From positions 4,340,001 to 4,404,000 of the forward strand of contig NZ_CP094970.1 in assembly GCF_025790165.1 (NCBI RefSeq): DNA of 64,000 bases, given 5' to 3'. The notes under the pieces are model-generated. The model saw nothing but the letters and a program-made list of their open reading frames with translations, made no database searches and had not been told where the DNA came from. Both the position numbers and the translations under genes were made by a program. The DNA comes from Solicola gregarius. Its GTDB lineage: Bacteria; Actinomycetota; Actinomycetes; Propionibacteriales; Nocardioidaceae. Within the stretch, counting starts at the first letter, position 1. Each line of letters begins with the position of its first letter. Shown here in pieces: positions 28,084-36,486 of the stretch.

Positions 28084-28131
28084 ATGTCATCGCATCTCGG
28101 GGCCTGCCGGCGCTCGGCCGGTGACCCGTGA
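28084..28131 (+). CDS. 15-residue leader ORF coupled to the GGDEF/EAL gene
   Basis: CAGGGAGG lies 6 bases before ATG 28084. The ORF reads MSSHLGACRRSAGDP, and its TGA overlaps the GTG start of the next gene (GTGA). The main gene has no ribosome-binding site of its own, so this short ORF probably delivers ribosomes to it. A regulatory leader peptide is possible. Confidence 0.5.
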   Translation: MSSHLGACRRSAGDP

Positions 28132-30596
28132 GCCCGTCGCTGCTGCTCGCGGCCCATGTCGCGGTGTACGCCGCGATCCCGATGCTGTTCGGAGTCCTGC
28201 GCCGGCCGTTCCGCGTGATCGCGTTCTACCTCTACATCGGTCTGATCCTGCTCGCGGGTGGGCTGATCGGCTCGGTGTACGTGCTGCCCGTCGCGGGAGG
28301 GATCCCGGCCGGCAGCATCCTGTACGCCGCGCTGCTCTTCTCGAGCGTGCTCCTGGTGATCCTCGAGCACGACGCCCGCGTGGTTCGCAACGTGATCAAG
28401 GTGGTCATCGGAGTCGAGGCGTTCAAGTTCGTCATGTTCGCGCTGGCCACCTACTCGCTGCGCGACGACCAGGTCGTGAACCCCTTCGACACGGACCCCG
28501 CGCTGTTCGACGAGTCGCTCATGGTGACGCTTCTCGGCGGCCTGCTGATCGTCGCCGAGCTGGTGATCCTCACGATCATCCTGGAGCTGCTCAAACGACG
28601 AATGAGCAATCCGGTGCTGCTCGCGTCGACGTACGTCGCGATCTTCGTGGCGCTGTTGTGCTTCGACGGGGTGATGCTGCCGTTCATCGCGCTGCAGTCA
28701 CTGGCCGACATCGGGGAGTTCGTGCAGAGCGGGGTACGCGTCAAGCTGGTGCTCGGACTGTCGTTCGGCATACCGCTCGTCGTGTTCCTCGTGCTCTTCC
28801 GGCGGCACCTCGCGGCGTACCGCAAGGCGTCGATCCCGTTGCACGAGCTGCTGATCGGGCCACGCGAGGACCTCGTACGCGAGCTCGAGCGTCAGCGGCT
28901 CGCGATTCGTGCGGGGGTGGAACAGTACCGGCATCTGGTCGAGTCGTCCGGCGACGTCGTCATCACCAGCACGGTCGACGGCATGATCACCAGCTGGAAC
29001 CACGCGGCCGAGCGCCTCTACGGGTATACGCGGGACCGGGCCGTCGGCTCGCCCATGGAGTTGATCGCGGCGCCGGACCAGCTCGACGACCTCACCGAGA
29101 TCATGCGGGCGGGCTCGCGTGGCACCACGATCAGCGGGCACGAGACCATCCACCGTCGTGACGACGGCACCCGGGTCGAGGTGTCCCTGACGGTCTCGCC
29201 GGTGATCGACCACGCCGGCACCACCATCGGGCTGTCCTACATCGGGCGTGACATCGGCGAGCGCCGTCGGATGGAGCGCACCCTCACGTACCAAGCCAGG
29301 CACGATGCGCTGACCGGCCTTCCGAACCGCGTCTACCTCGAGGACATGATCGCGGAGCTGGCCCGCACTCGCGTCGCTCCAACGCCGGTGGCGGTGCTGT
29401 TCGTCGACATCGACCGGTTCAAGATCGTCAACGACGCCGCCGGGCACCACGTGGGCGACGGGCTGCTGATCGAGGCGGCGGCGCGGCTTCGATCCGGGGT
29501 CGGAGTCGGTGAGACGGTCGCGCGCTTCGGCGGCGACGAGTTCGCGCTGCTGTGTCCCGGGCGGGACGAGGAAGGCGCGACCGCGCTCGCAACCCGGCTC
29601 CTCGACGCGCTCACCGTGCCGTTCGAGATCGCCGGGCACCGATTCTTCGTCAGCGCGAGCATCGGCATCTCGGTCGACACCACCCCGCACGCGGACGAGC
29701 TGCTGCGTCGTTCCGACATGGCGATGTACGCCGCGAAGGATCAGGGCAGCGGCACCTGGCGGGTGTTCGACCAGACGATGGACCAGCGAGCACGGTGGGT
29801 CCTCTCGTTGGGCAACGATCTCAGCGACGCGATCGAGTCCGACAGCCTCGAGCTGCACTACCAGCCGGTCATCGACCTCGGAACGGGCCGGATCAGGTCG
29901 GTGGAGGCGCTGACCCGATGGCGGCACGATCGGCGCGGCTACGTCGAGCCCGAGGAGTTCGTCTCGGTCGCCGAGGACACCGGCCTGATCACGCCGCTCG
30001 ACACCTGGGTGATCCATCGGGCGTCCCGCGACGGCGCCCGGCTGTTCGCATCCGGCACGTTGCCGCCCAACGGCCACGTTGCGGTGAATCTGTCCGTGCA
30101 GGACATCGCGGACCCCGAGTTCGGGGCGGTTCTGGTGGAGGCGGTCGCGGAGGGGGCCCCCGATTTCGGCATGGACCGGCTGATGATCGAGCTCACCGAG
30201 ACGGTGCTGATGAACGACGTCGAGCGTACGGCTGCACGCCTACGCGAGCTGACTGCGCTTGGCGTACGTATCGCGATCGACGACTTCGGAACCGGCTACT
30301 CGTCGCTCGCCTATCTGCGGCCGTTCCCGACGACGACCCTGAAGATCGACCAGACCTTCGTCGGCGGGATCGCCTCCAACGCCAGTGACTTGGCGATCGT
30401 CCGGTCGGTCGTCGAGCTCGCCCACGCGATCGGGCTGGAGACGGTTGCGGAGGGGGTCGAGACGACCGGTCAGCTGGAGCTTCTGCGCGAGATGGGATGC
30501 GACGCCGGCCAGGGGTTCCTCTGGGGACCGGCGGTCGCCGTCGACGGCTTGATCGCCGGGTTCACGCCCTCAGGCAGCCTTCCGAGTGGGCTCTGA
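28128..30596 (+). CDS. membrane-anchored PAS-GGDEF-EAL c-di-GMP enzyme
   Basis: The 822-residue protein has an N-terminal hydrophobic region of about six to seven helices (1-235) and a PAS domain (about 265-385, SSGDVVITSTVDGMITSWNH). The GGDEF domain has the intact motif GGDEF at about 468-472, and the EAL domain has EAL at about 593 and DDFGTGYSSLAYL. Both catalytic signatures look complete, so it may make and break cyclic di-GMP. The usual RxxD inhibitory site before GGDEF is absent (GETV). The start is GTG 28128, overlapping a short leader ORF. Confidence 0.92.
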   Translation: MSPSLLLAAHVAVYAAIPMLFGVLRRPFRVIAFYLYIGLILLAGGLIGSVYVLPVAGGIPAGSILYAALLFSSVLLVILEHDARVVRNVIKVVIGVEAFKFVMFALATYSLRDDQVVNPFDTDPALFDESLMVTLLGGLLIVAELVILTIILELLKRRMSNPVLLASTYVAIFVALLCFDGVMLPFIALQSLADIGEFVQSGVRVKLVLGLSFGIPLVVFLVLFRRHLAAYRKASIPLHELLIGPREDLVRELERQRLAIRAGVEQYRHLVESSGDVVITSTVDGMITSWNHAAERLYGYTRDRAVGSPMELIAAPDQLDDLTEIMRAGSRGTTISGHETIHRRDDGTRVEVSLTVSPVIDHAGTTIGLSYIGRDIGERRRMERTLTYQARHDALTGLPNRVYLEDMIAELARTRVAPTPVAVLFVDIDRFKIVNDAAGHHVGDGLLIEAAARLRSGVGVGETVARFGGDEFALLCPGRDEEGATALATRLLDALTVPFEIAGHRFFVSASIGISVDTTPHADELLRRSDMAMYAAKDQGSGTWRVFDQTMDQRARWVLSLGNDLSDAIESDSLELHYQPVIDLGTGRIRSVEALTRWRHDRRGYVEPEEFVSVAEDTGLITPLDTWVIHRASRDGARLFASGTLPPNGHVAVNLSVQDIADPEFGAVLVEAVAEGAPDFGMDRLMIELTETVLMNDVERTAARLRELTALGVRIAIDDFGTGYSSLAYLRPFPTTTLKIDQTFVGGIASNASDLAIVRSVVELAHAIGLETVAEGVETTGQLELLREMGCDAGQGFLWGPAVAVDGLIAGFTPSGSLPSGL

Positions 30597-31190
30597 GGCC
30601 GGCGCGGCCGCCCTCATGGTCGTGGTGTCGCGCCCGCCCACCGGAAGGGGAGCGGGCTCACGAGGGGGGTCGTCACGCTCGTCGTTGCGCGCCGCGGCGA
30701 TGATCGACGTCGCGAGACAAAGCAGGCCGAGGACGAGCGTCAACGCGATCCACACGGTGTTGATCGGCTCGACGAGCGGGTCCGGGCTGTGCGATCCGAT
30801 CAGCTCGTAAGGTACGACGACGGCGCTCACCATGATGGTGAGGGCGGCACCGAGGGGACGGAGCCAGTCCTGCCGCGATGCGGCGACGGAGTCCTCGCGA
30901 TCGGCGACCTCGGCGCGGAAGTCGGGAAGCTCGTTCGGCGGCAGCGTCGACAGCCACGCGCGGTGGCGGTCGTTTCGCTCGCGCTGGGCAGCCCGCGTAC
31001 TGAAATGCACGACGAGCCCGGTGACGAGAAGGACGGCCGCGACGATGACGACCACGACGGCCGCGCCGAGCGGGAGCCCCACGAAGGCGAGTACGGTCAC
31101 GGCGAGGGAGGTGGCGGTGATGGTGGTCAGGCCGACGCCCAGCGGCGCGTCCTCGAGTCGCTCGTGAATGTTCTGTGCCCGCCCCGCCAT
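30570..31190 (-). CDS. four-helix membrane protein, function unknown
   Basis: The 206-residue protein starts at ATG 31188-31190 (GGAGGG upstream). It has two helices near the N-terminus (ATSLAVTVLAFVGLPLG, VVVIVAAVLLVTGLVV), a charged middle region and two more helices (PLGAALTIMVSAVVVPYELI, TVWIALTLVLGLLCLATSII). The tail is proline/arginine-rich. No recognised domain. Its 3' end overlaps the convergent GGDEF/EAL gene by 27 bases. Confidence 0.75.
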   Translation of the reverse strand: MAGRAQNIHERLEDAPLGVGLTTITATSLAVTVLAFVGLPLGAAVVVVIVAAVLLVTGLVVHFSTRAAQRERNDRHRAWLSTLPPNELPDFRAEVADREDSVAASRQDWLRPLGAALTIMVSAVVVPYELIGSHSPDPLVEPINTVWIALTLVLGLLCLATSIIAAARNDERDDPPREPAPLPVGGRDTTTMRAAAPASEPTRKAA

Positions 31191-31294
31191 GGTGCTACTT
31201 CCCTCCGTGTTATTCGAACCCACCTCCTATGGTGAACCTCCGGACGGCGCTTTACGTTCCCGACCCGACGTGATCTCGGTCATGTCGTCGAGCC

Positions 31295-33445
31295 TCACCC
31301 GAGGTAACGCGCGGCCAGATCGTCGGGCATCGGCTCGTAATGGTCGAGCGTGCGGGTGAACGTGCCGGTGCCGTGCGTGGCCGAACGCAGGTCGATCGAG
31401 TAGCGCACCAGTTCGGTTGCGGGCACGTGGGCGCGTACGACGGTGCGGTCGTCGTCGTCCTTGTCGGTACCGAGCAGCCGGCCGCGGCGCGACGAGAGGT
31501 CGCTCATCACCGCACCGATCAGGTCGTCGGGTATGAAGACCGCGATCTCGTCGTACGGCTCGAGGATGGCCACGCCGGCCGACTCGGCGGCGTCGCGCAG
31601 TGCGAGGGCGCCGGCCGTCTGGAACGCGGCGTCCGACGAGTCGACACTGTGCGCCTTGCCGCCGGTCAGCGTCACTCGTACATCGACGAGCGGATGCCCG
31701 CTGCGGACGCCCTTGTCCATCTGGGCGCGTACGCCCTTCTCGACGCTCGGGATGAACTGCCGGGGCACGACACCGCCGACGACCGACTCCTGGAACTCGA
31801 AGCCGCTGCCGCCGGGCAACGGCTCGACCTCGATCTCGCAGATCGCATACTGGCCGTGCCCGCCGGACTGCTTGACGTGCCGGCCGTGGCCGGTGCTCCG
31901 CCGGGCGAACGTCTCCCGCAGAGGGACGCGTACATCGATCTGGTCGACGTTGACGCCGAACCGGTTGCGAAGCCGGTTCAGGCACTCGTCCGCGTGCGAC
32001 TCACCCATCGACCACAGCACGAGCTGACGAGTCTCGGGGTTGTTCTCGATCCGCAGGGACGGGTCTTCGGCGGCCAACCGGGTGAGCGCCTCCGGCAGCT
32101 TGTCGTCATCTGTCTTGGTGGCCGCCTCGAGCGCGACCGGGAGCAGCGGGGTCGGCATGTTCCAGGGCCGCAGCAGCCGCGGCTCGTCCACGTGGGACAG
32201 CGTGTCGCCGGTCTCGGCTCTGCTCAGCCTGCCGATCAGCGCGATGTCGCCCGCGACCACCCGCTTGGCCGGCTGCTGATGTTTGCCGAAGGGGTGTCCG
32301 AGCGAGCCGACGCGCTCGTCCTCGTCATGCTCGGCGTGGCCGCCGTCGACGCCGAAGAAGGAGGAGAAGTGGCCCGAGACATGGACGGTCTCGTCGCCGT
32401 CGAGGGTGCCGGAGAAGACCCGGACCAGGCTGACCCGGCCGACGTACGGGTCGCTGGTCGTCTTGACGACCTCGGCGACGAGGGTGGTGTCCGGGTCGCA
32501 GGGCAAGCCGTCGGTCGCGACGCCCGCGGGCGTGAACAGCGAGGGGGTCGGATGCGTCGCGGGTGGCGGGAACCCGCGTACGAGCAGGTCGAGCAGTTCC
32601 ACGCAACCGATGCCGGAGGCGCACGTCGCGACGACCGGGTAGAACGAACCGCGGGCGACGGCGCGCTCGAGGTCGTCGATCAGGGCGTCCTCGGAGATCT
32701 CCTCGCCGCCGAGATAGCGGTCCATCAGGGTCTCGTCCTCGGACTCCTCGATCACCCCCTCGATGAGGGTGCCCCGCAGCTCGGCCTCCACAGCGGCCTG
32801 CGGGGCGGCGGGGGAGTCCTCGAGCGGTACGGGGCGCACGCCGACTCCCCGATGGTCGTAGAACCTCCCGCTGAGCAGGCCGACCAGCCCGACCAGGTCG
32901 CCGGACTCGGCGACGGGCATGAACAACGGGAGCACCTTCTCGCCGAACGCTGCCTGCGCTTGCGCCAGTACGCCGTCGTAGTCGGCACGTGCATGGTCGA
33001 GCTTGGTGATCGCGACGACTCGCGGCATGCCGACGTCCGCGCACTCGCGCCACAGTGCGGTCGTCGCATGGTCGATGCCCTCGTTGGCGGCCACGACGAA
33101 CAGCGCGCAGTCCGCGGCTCGGAGCCCGGCGCGCAGCTCACCGACGAAATCCGCGTACCCCGGCGTGTCGATCAGGTTGACCTTCGTGCCCTCGTACACC
33201 AGCGGTGCGACAGACAACGACATCGACCGGCCGTGCGCGTGCTCGGCCTCGTCGAAGTCGCAGACCGTCGTACCGTCGGCGACACTGCCGGCGCGCGGGA
33301 TCGCGCCGCCTACTGCGAGCAACGTCTCGACAAGGGTGGTCTTGCCGGAGGAGCTGGGCCCGATCAGGACGACGTTGCGGATCCTGTCGGGCCCGAAGTC
33401 GGCTAGGTCGGGGTTGCCGCCACTGGATGTCGTCTTATCGCTCAT
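31295..33445 (-). CDS. elongation factor G-like protein (EF-G2)
   Basis: The 716-residue translational GTPase has G1 GPSSSGKTTL, G3 DTPGYADF and an unusual G4 TKLD (canonical NKxD), followed by EF-G domains II-V. Domain IV/V signatures include HGQYAICEIEVEPLPGGSGF. The divergent G4 and overall sequence match the actinobacterial EF-G2 family, distinct from the translocase FusA; its ribosomal role is poorly defined. MSDKTTSSGG at ATG 33443-33445 is the likely start. Confidence 0.9.
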   Translation of the reverse strand: MSDKTTSSGGNPDLADFGPDRIRNVVLIGPSSSGKTTLVETLLAVGGAIPRAGSVADGTTVCDFDEAEHAHGRSMSLSVAPLVYEGTKVNLIDTPGYADFVGELRAGLRAADCALFVVAANEGIDHATTALWRECADVGMPRVVAITKLDHARADYDGVLAQAQAAFGEKVLPLFMPVAESGDLVGLVGLLSGRFYDHRGVGVRPVPLEDSPAAPQAAVEAELRGTLIEGVIEESEDETLMDRYLGGEEISEDALIDDLERAVARGSFYPVVATCASGIGCVELLDLLVRGFPPPATHPTPSLFTPAGVATDGLPCDPDTTLVAEVVKTTSDPYVGRVSLVRVFSGTLDGDETVHVSGHFSSFFGVDGGHAEHDEDERVGSLGHPFGKHQQPAKRVVAGDIALIGRLSRAETGDTLSHVDEPRLLRPWNMPTPLLPVALEAATKTDDDKLPEALTRLAAEDPSLRIENNPETRQLVLWSMGESHADECLNRLRNRFGVNVDQIDVRVPLRETFARRSTGHGRHVKQSGGHGQYAICEIEVEPLPGGSGFEFQESVVGGVVPRQFIPSVEKGVRAQMDKGVRSGHPLVDVRVTLTGGKAHSVDSSDAAFQTAGALALRDAAESAGVAILEPYDEIAVFIPDDLIGAVMSDLSSRRGRLLGTDKDDDDRTVVRAHVPATELVRYSIDLRSATHGTGTFTRTLDHYEPMPDDLAARYLG

Positions 33446-33556
33446 GGGGCCACGCTGCTCCGATTCATCCCCGAGCACAACCCCCGAATTTCGGGCCGTT
33501 TCGGGCGAGGACCGCGAGCGGCCGACCGGCGTCACAAGAACCTCAGAAATGCGAGC

Positions 33557-33585
33557 GGCCCACATCCGACAAGGGGATGTGGGCC
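33557..33585 (-). terminator. terminator hairpin of tRNA-Leu
   Basis: A perfect 11-bp stem (GGCCCACATCC / GGATGTGGGCC) with a 7-base loop lies just 3' of the tRNA on the minus strand, followed by a short T-containing stretch. Confidence 0.7.
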
Positions 33586-33595
33586 CTGGCATGTG

Positions 33596-33681
33596 TGTCC
33601 GAGGGGGGGACTTGAACCCCCACCCTCTATACGAGGACTAGCACCTCAAGCTAGCGCGTCTGCCTATTCCGCCACCCGGAC
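33596..33681 (-). tRNA. tRNA-Leu (anticodon GAG)
   Basis: The minus strand folds as a class II tRNA: acceptor GTCCGGG with CTCGGAC (one G-U), D-arm GTGGCGGAATAGGCAGACGC, anticodon stem CTAGC/GCTAG around loop TTGAGGT, a long variable arm, and T-arm GGGGGTTCAAGTCCCCC. The anticodon is GAG, and the 3' CCA is not encoded. Confidence 0.95.
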
Positions 33682-33803
33682 ATGCAGCAGCCCGACCGAT
33701 GTCGTTGCTGCGATCCCAAACTCTAGCAAACCCGGCTGGGCATCCGCGCATCGAGCAGGCAGGATGGTGGCAACGGTGCGATGCGATGTGGGAGGCGGCT
33801 GCC

Positions 33804-35111
33804 ATGGTTGAGGATTCGACGTACGACCCGACTGCGGAGGTCGTCGACATCTGTCGCGAGCTGATCCGCATCGACACGCAGAACTACGGCGACGGCTCCG
33901 GCCCGGGTGAGCGGAAGGCGGCCGAGTACGTCGCGCAACTGCTCGACGAGGTCGGCATCGAGTCGGAGATCCACGAGTCCGCGCCCGGCCGCGCGAGCCT
34001 GGTCGCGAGGTGGGGCGACCACTCCGGGAGCGAGCCACCGCTGCTCATCCACGGCCACCTCGACGTCGTCCCGGCCGAGGCGCGCGACTGGAGCCAGGAT
34101 CCGTTCGCGGCCGAGGTCGTCGACGGCTACGTGTACGGCCGCGGTGCGGTCGACATGAAGGACTTCGACGCGATGGTCCTCTCGGTCGTACGCGCTCGCC
34201 AGCGTGCCGGCGTGGCGCCCAAGCGCCCGATCGTGCTCGCCTTCACGGCAGACGAAGAGGCGGGCAGCCTCTACGGCGCGCACTGGCTCGTCGACGAGCA
34301 CGCCGACCTGGTCGCCGACTGCACCGAGGCCATCGGCGAGGTCGGCGGCTTCTCGACCGAGGTCGGCGGCAAGCGGCTGTACGTGATCGAGTCGGGGGAG
34401 AAGGGCATCTCCTGGATGCGTCTTCGCGCCGACGGCACAGCGGGCCACGGCTCGATGCGCCAACCCGACAACGCCGTCACGGCGGTCGGCGAAGCGGTCG
34501 CGGCGCTCGGCGCGCACGAGTGGCCAGCGGAGCCCGGACCCTCGATCAACCTGCTGCTCGACAAGGTCAGCGAGCTGACCGGCGTCGACCGCGGCGACAC
34601 CGAGGCGCTGATGGCGGAGTTCGGTCCGGCAGTACGGATGATCGGCGCCGGCATGCGCAACATCACCAACCCGACGATGCTCGACGCCGGGTACAAGGTG
34701 AATGTCGTGCCGAGCCACGCCGAGGCGAGGGTCGACGGCCGGTACCTGCCGGGGCAGGGCGAGACGTTCATGCGAGACGTACAACAGATCGTGGGCGACA
34801 AGGTACGCGCGGAGCCGGACGTGTTCCAGCCGGCGCTGGAATATGAGTTCACCGGTGACCTCGTCGACGCGATGACGGTGGCGCTCACGTCGGAGGACCC
34901 GGAGGCGCACGTGGCGCCGTTCCTGATGTCGGGCGGGACTGATGCGAAAGCCTGGGACCGCCTCGGCATCCGCTCGTACGGCTTCACTCCGCTTCGGCTG
35001 CCCGGAGACCTCGACTTCACCGCGTTGTTCCACGGCGTCGACGAGCGCGTACCGACGGACGCGTTGGAGTTCGGCGCCCGGGTGTTCGACCGGCTGGTCG
35101 ACCTGGCGTGA
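33804..35111 (+). CDS. M20/M25/M40 family metallopeptidase (ArgE/DapE type)
   Basis: The 435-residue dizinc hydrolase has the metal-binding HGHLDVVPAE, GRGAVDMKD and the catalytic DEEAGS, followed by the dimerisation domain with AGHGSM. ATG 33804 lies 8 bases after GGGAGG; an upstream frame extension into the promoter region is not credible. It resembles the widespread actinobacterial peptidases that remove acyl or amino-acid groups. Substrate unknown. Confidence 0.9.
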   Translation: MVEDSTYDPTAEVVDICRELIRIDTQNYGDGSGPGERKAAEYVAQLLDEVGIESEIHESAPGRASLVARWGDHSGSEPPLLIHGHLDVVPAEARDWSQDPFAAEVVDGYVYGRGAVDMKDFDAMVLSVVRARQRAGVAPKRPIVLAFTADEEAGSLYGAHWLVDEHADLVADCTEAIGEVGGFSTEVGGKRLYVIESGEKGISWMRLRADGTAGHGSMRQPDNAVTAVGEAVAALGAHEWPAEPGPSINLLLDKVSELTGVDRGDTEALMAEFGPAVRMIGAGMRNITNPTMLDAGYKVNVVPSHAEARVDGRYLPGQGETFMRDVQQIVGDKVRAEPDVFQPALEYEFTGDLVDAMTVALTSEDPEAHVAPFLMSGGTDAKAWDRLGIRSYGFTPLRLPGDLDFTALFHGVDERVPTDALEFGARVFDRLVDLA

Positions 35112-35150
35112 GTCGCCGGGGCCACGCCTAGCACGGCAATGGTGCGCTGG

Positions 35151-35269
35151 GCACGGCAAATTCGCCCTGTTCGATGCACGTTTACCATGTTTACATGGTA
35201 AACGTGCACATTGCATGGCAGATTTGCCGTGTAGGGCGACTGTTTACCATGTTTACATGGTAAACGTGC
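35151..35269. repeat. tandem 57-bp repeat with AT-rich palindromes between convergent genes
   Basis: Two diverged 57-bp units (35151-35207 and 35213-35269) each end in a hairpin TTTACCATG-TTTA-CATGGTAAA. The first has a 14-bp stem (35176-35189/35194-35207), the second a 10-bp stem (35242-35251/35256-35265). A third partial unit (GCACGGCAA) starts at 35131. The unit starts also form short inverted pairs (GCACGGCAAAT against ATTTGCCGTG). It is a bidirectional terminator or a protein-binding array. Confidence 0.7.
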
Positions 35270-35276
35270 GGCCGGG

Positions 35277-35459
35277 TCAGTAGGTCCGCGCGACGCGGAT
35301 GATCTTGCGGCGCATGGTGACCCGGCGCCGCCCGTCGGGGAACATCCGCAGCCGCGACAGCTCCCAGCCGCCGTACTCCGCGGCGTCGGTCAGAAGCCGG
35401 CGTACGGAAGAGCGCGAGTACTCCCGCGAGACCCAGAAGCGCCTGAACTCGTACTCCAT
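35277..35459 (-). CDS. DUF5703 family small protein
   Basis: The 60-residue basic protein MEYEFRRFWVSREYSRSSVR... ends with RRRVTMRRKIIRVARTY and contains AEYGGWELSRLRMFPDGRR, the hallmark of DUF5703. ATG 35457-35459 follows GAGGAG, which overlaps the aldo/keto reductase stop region, so the two genes are probably co-transcribed. Function unknown. Confidence 0.82.
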   Translation of the reverse strand: MEYEFRRFWVSREYSRSSVRRLLTDAAEYGGWELSRLRMFPDGRRRVTMRRKIIRVARTY

Positions 35460-35463
35460 CGGA

Positions 35464-36414
35464 TCACTCCTCGCCATGCTCCGACACGTCGTCGAGCGCC
35501 CGGACGATCTCGTCGGGCAGCTCGACGTCGTCCGCGGTCAGCGCGCCCTTGAGCTGTGCGGCCGTACGCGCGCCGAGGATGGCCGAGCTGACGCCCGGAC
35601 GGTCCCGCACCCACGCGAGCGCGACCTCGGTGGGCGATAGCTGCAGCCCGTCGGCCGCTCGTGCGACGGCCTCGACGATCTGCCGCGACGAAGCGCCCAG
35701 GTAGACGCCCACGAAGCGCTCGAAGTGCGGCGAGGCGCCGCGCGAGTCGGCGGGCGTGCCGCTGCGGTACTTCCCGCTGAGCACACCGCGGCCGAGCGGC
35801 GACCACGCGAGCAGCCCCATGCCGAGCGCGTCGGCCGCGGGGCCGACCTCCAGCTCGACATCGCGGTTGAGCAGCGAATACTCCACCTGTGTCGACACGA
35901 GCGGTGCATGACCGTCGTGCGCACTCTGCAAGGTATGCGCGAGGGCGGTCTGCCATCCCGCGTAGTTCGAGACACCCACGTACGCCGCCCGCCCGGTGCG
36001 TACGGCGTGGTCGAGGGCGGAGAGCGTCTCCTCGAGCGGAATCTCGTCGACCCACGTCTGCACCTGCCACAGGTCGAGGTGGTCGACGCCGAGCCGCCGC
36101 AGACTCGTGTCGAGCTGGCGGAGGAGCGTGCGACGCGACGTGTCACGGTCACCGTTGCCGGGAGCGACCCCCGCCTTCGACGACAGCACGAGGGAGTCGC
36201 GGTCGACGGTCGTGGCCAGCAGCGACCCGATCAGCTCCTCGCTCGCGCCGTCGCCGTACGAGACCGCGGTGTCGACGAGAGTGCCCCCGGCGTCCACGAA
36301 CGAGGTGAGCTGGTCGCGCGCGTCGTGCTCGTCGGTGTCGCGCCCCCAGGTGAGTGTTCCGAGCCCGATCCGGGAGACCTTGAGTCCGCTCCGCCCGACG
36401 TATCGCTGCCGCAT
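35464..36414 (-). CDS. aldo/keto reductase with altered catalytic histidine
   Basis: The 316-residue (beta/alpha)8 oxidoreductase has GLGTLTWG, the catalytic Asp/Tyr region DTAVSYGDG, the catalytic lysine in LSSKAG, and NADPH-binding GVSNYAGWQ. The usual histidine of LxQxHxW is a glutamine here (DLWQVQTW), which may change the reactions it can perform. It should reduce small carbonyl compounds with NADPH. Transcribed with DUF5703 and divergent from the LLM oxidoreductase. Confidence 0.88.
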   Translation of the reverse strand: MRQRYVGRSGLKVSRIGLGTLTWGRDTDEHDARDQLTSFVDAGGTLVDTAVSYGDGASEELIGSLLATTVDRDSLVLSSKAGVAPGNGDRDTSRRTLLRQLDTSLRRLGVDHLDLWQVQTWVDEIPLEETLSALDHAVRTGRAAYVGVSNYAGWQTALAHTLQSAHDGHAPLVSTQVEYSLLNRDVELEVGPAADALGMGLLAWSPLGRGVLSGKYRSGTPADSRGASPHFERFVGVYLGASSRQIVEAVARAADGLQLSPTEVALAWVRDRPGVSSAILGARTAAQLKGALTADDVELPDEIVRALDDVSEHGEE

Positions 36415-36486
36415 GAGACGTCAGGCTAGTCGAGGATCCGTGCCGGCGTCCGGATAGGCTCGCCGCAACCTACTGGGAGGTACGCG

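Noticed and set aside
31340-33406. 688-codon open frame antisense to EF-G2
   Set aside because: No protein motifs; the minus-strand GTPase is clearly the gene.
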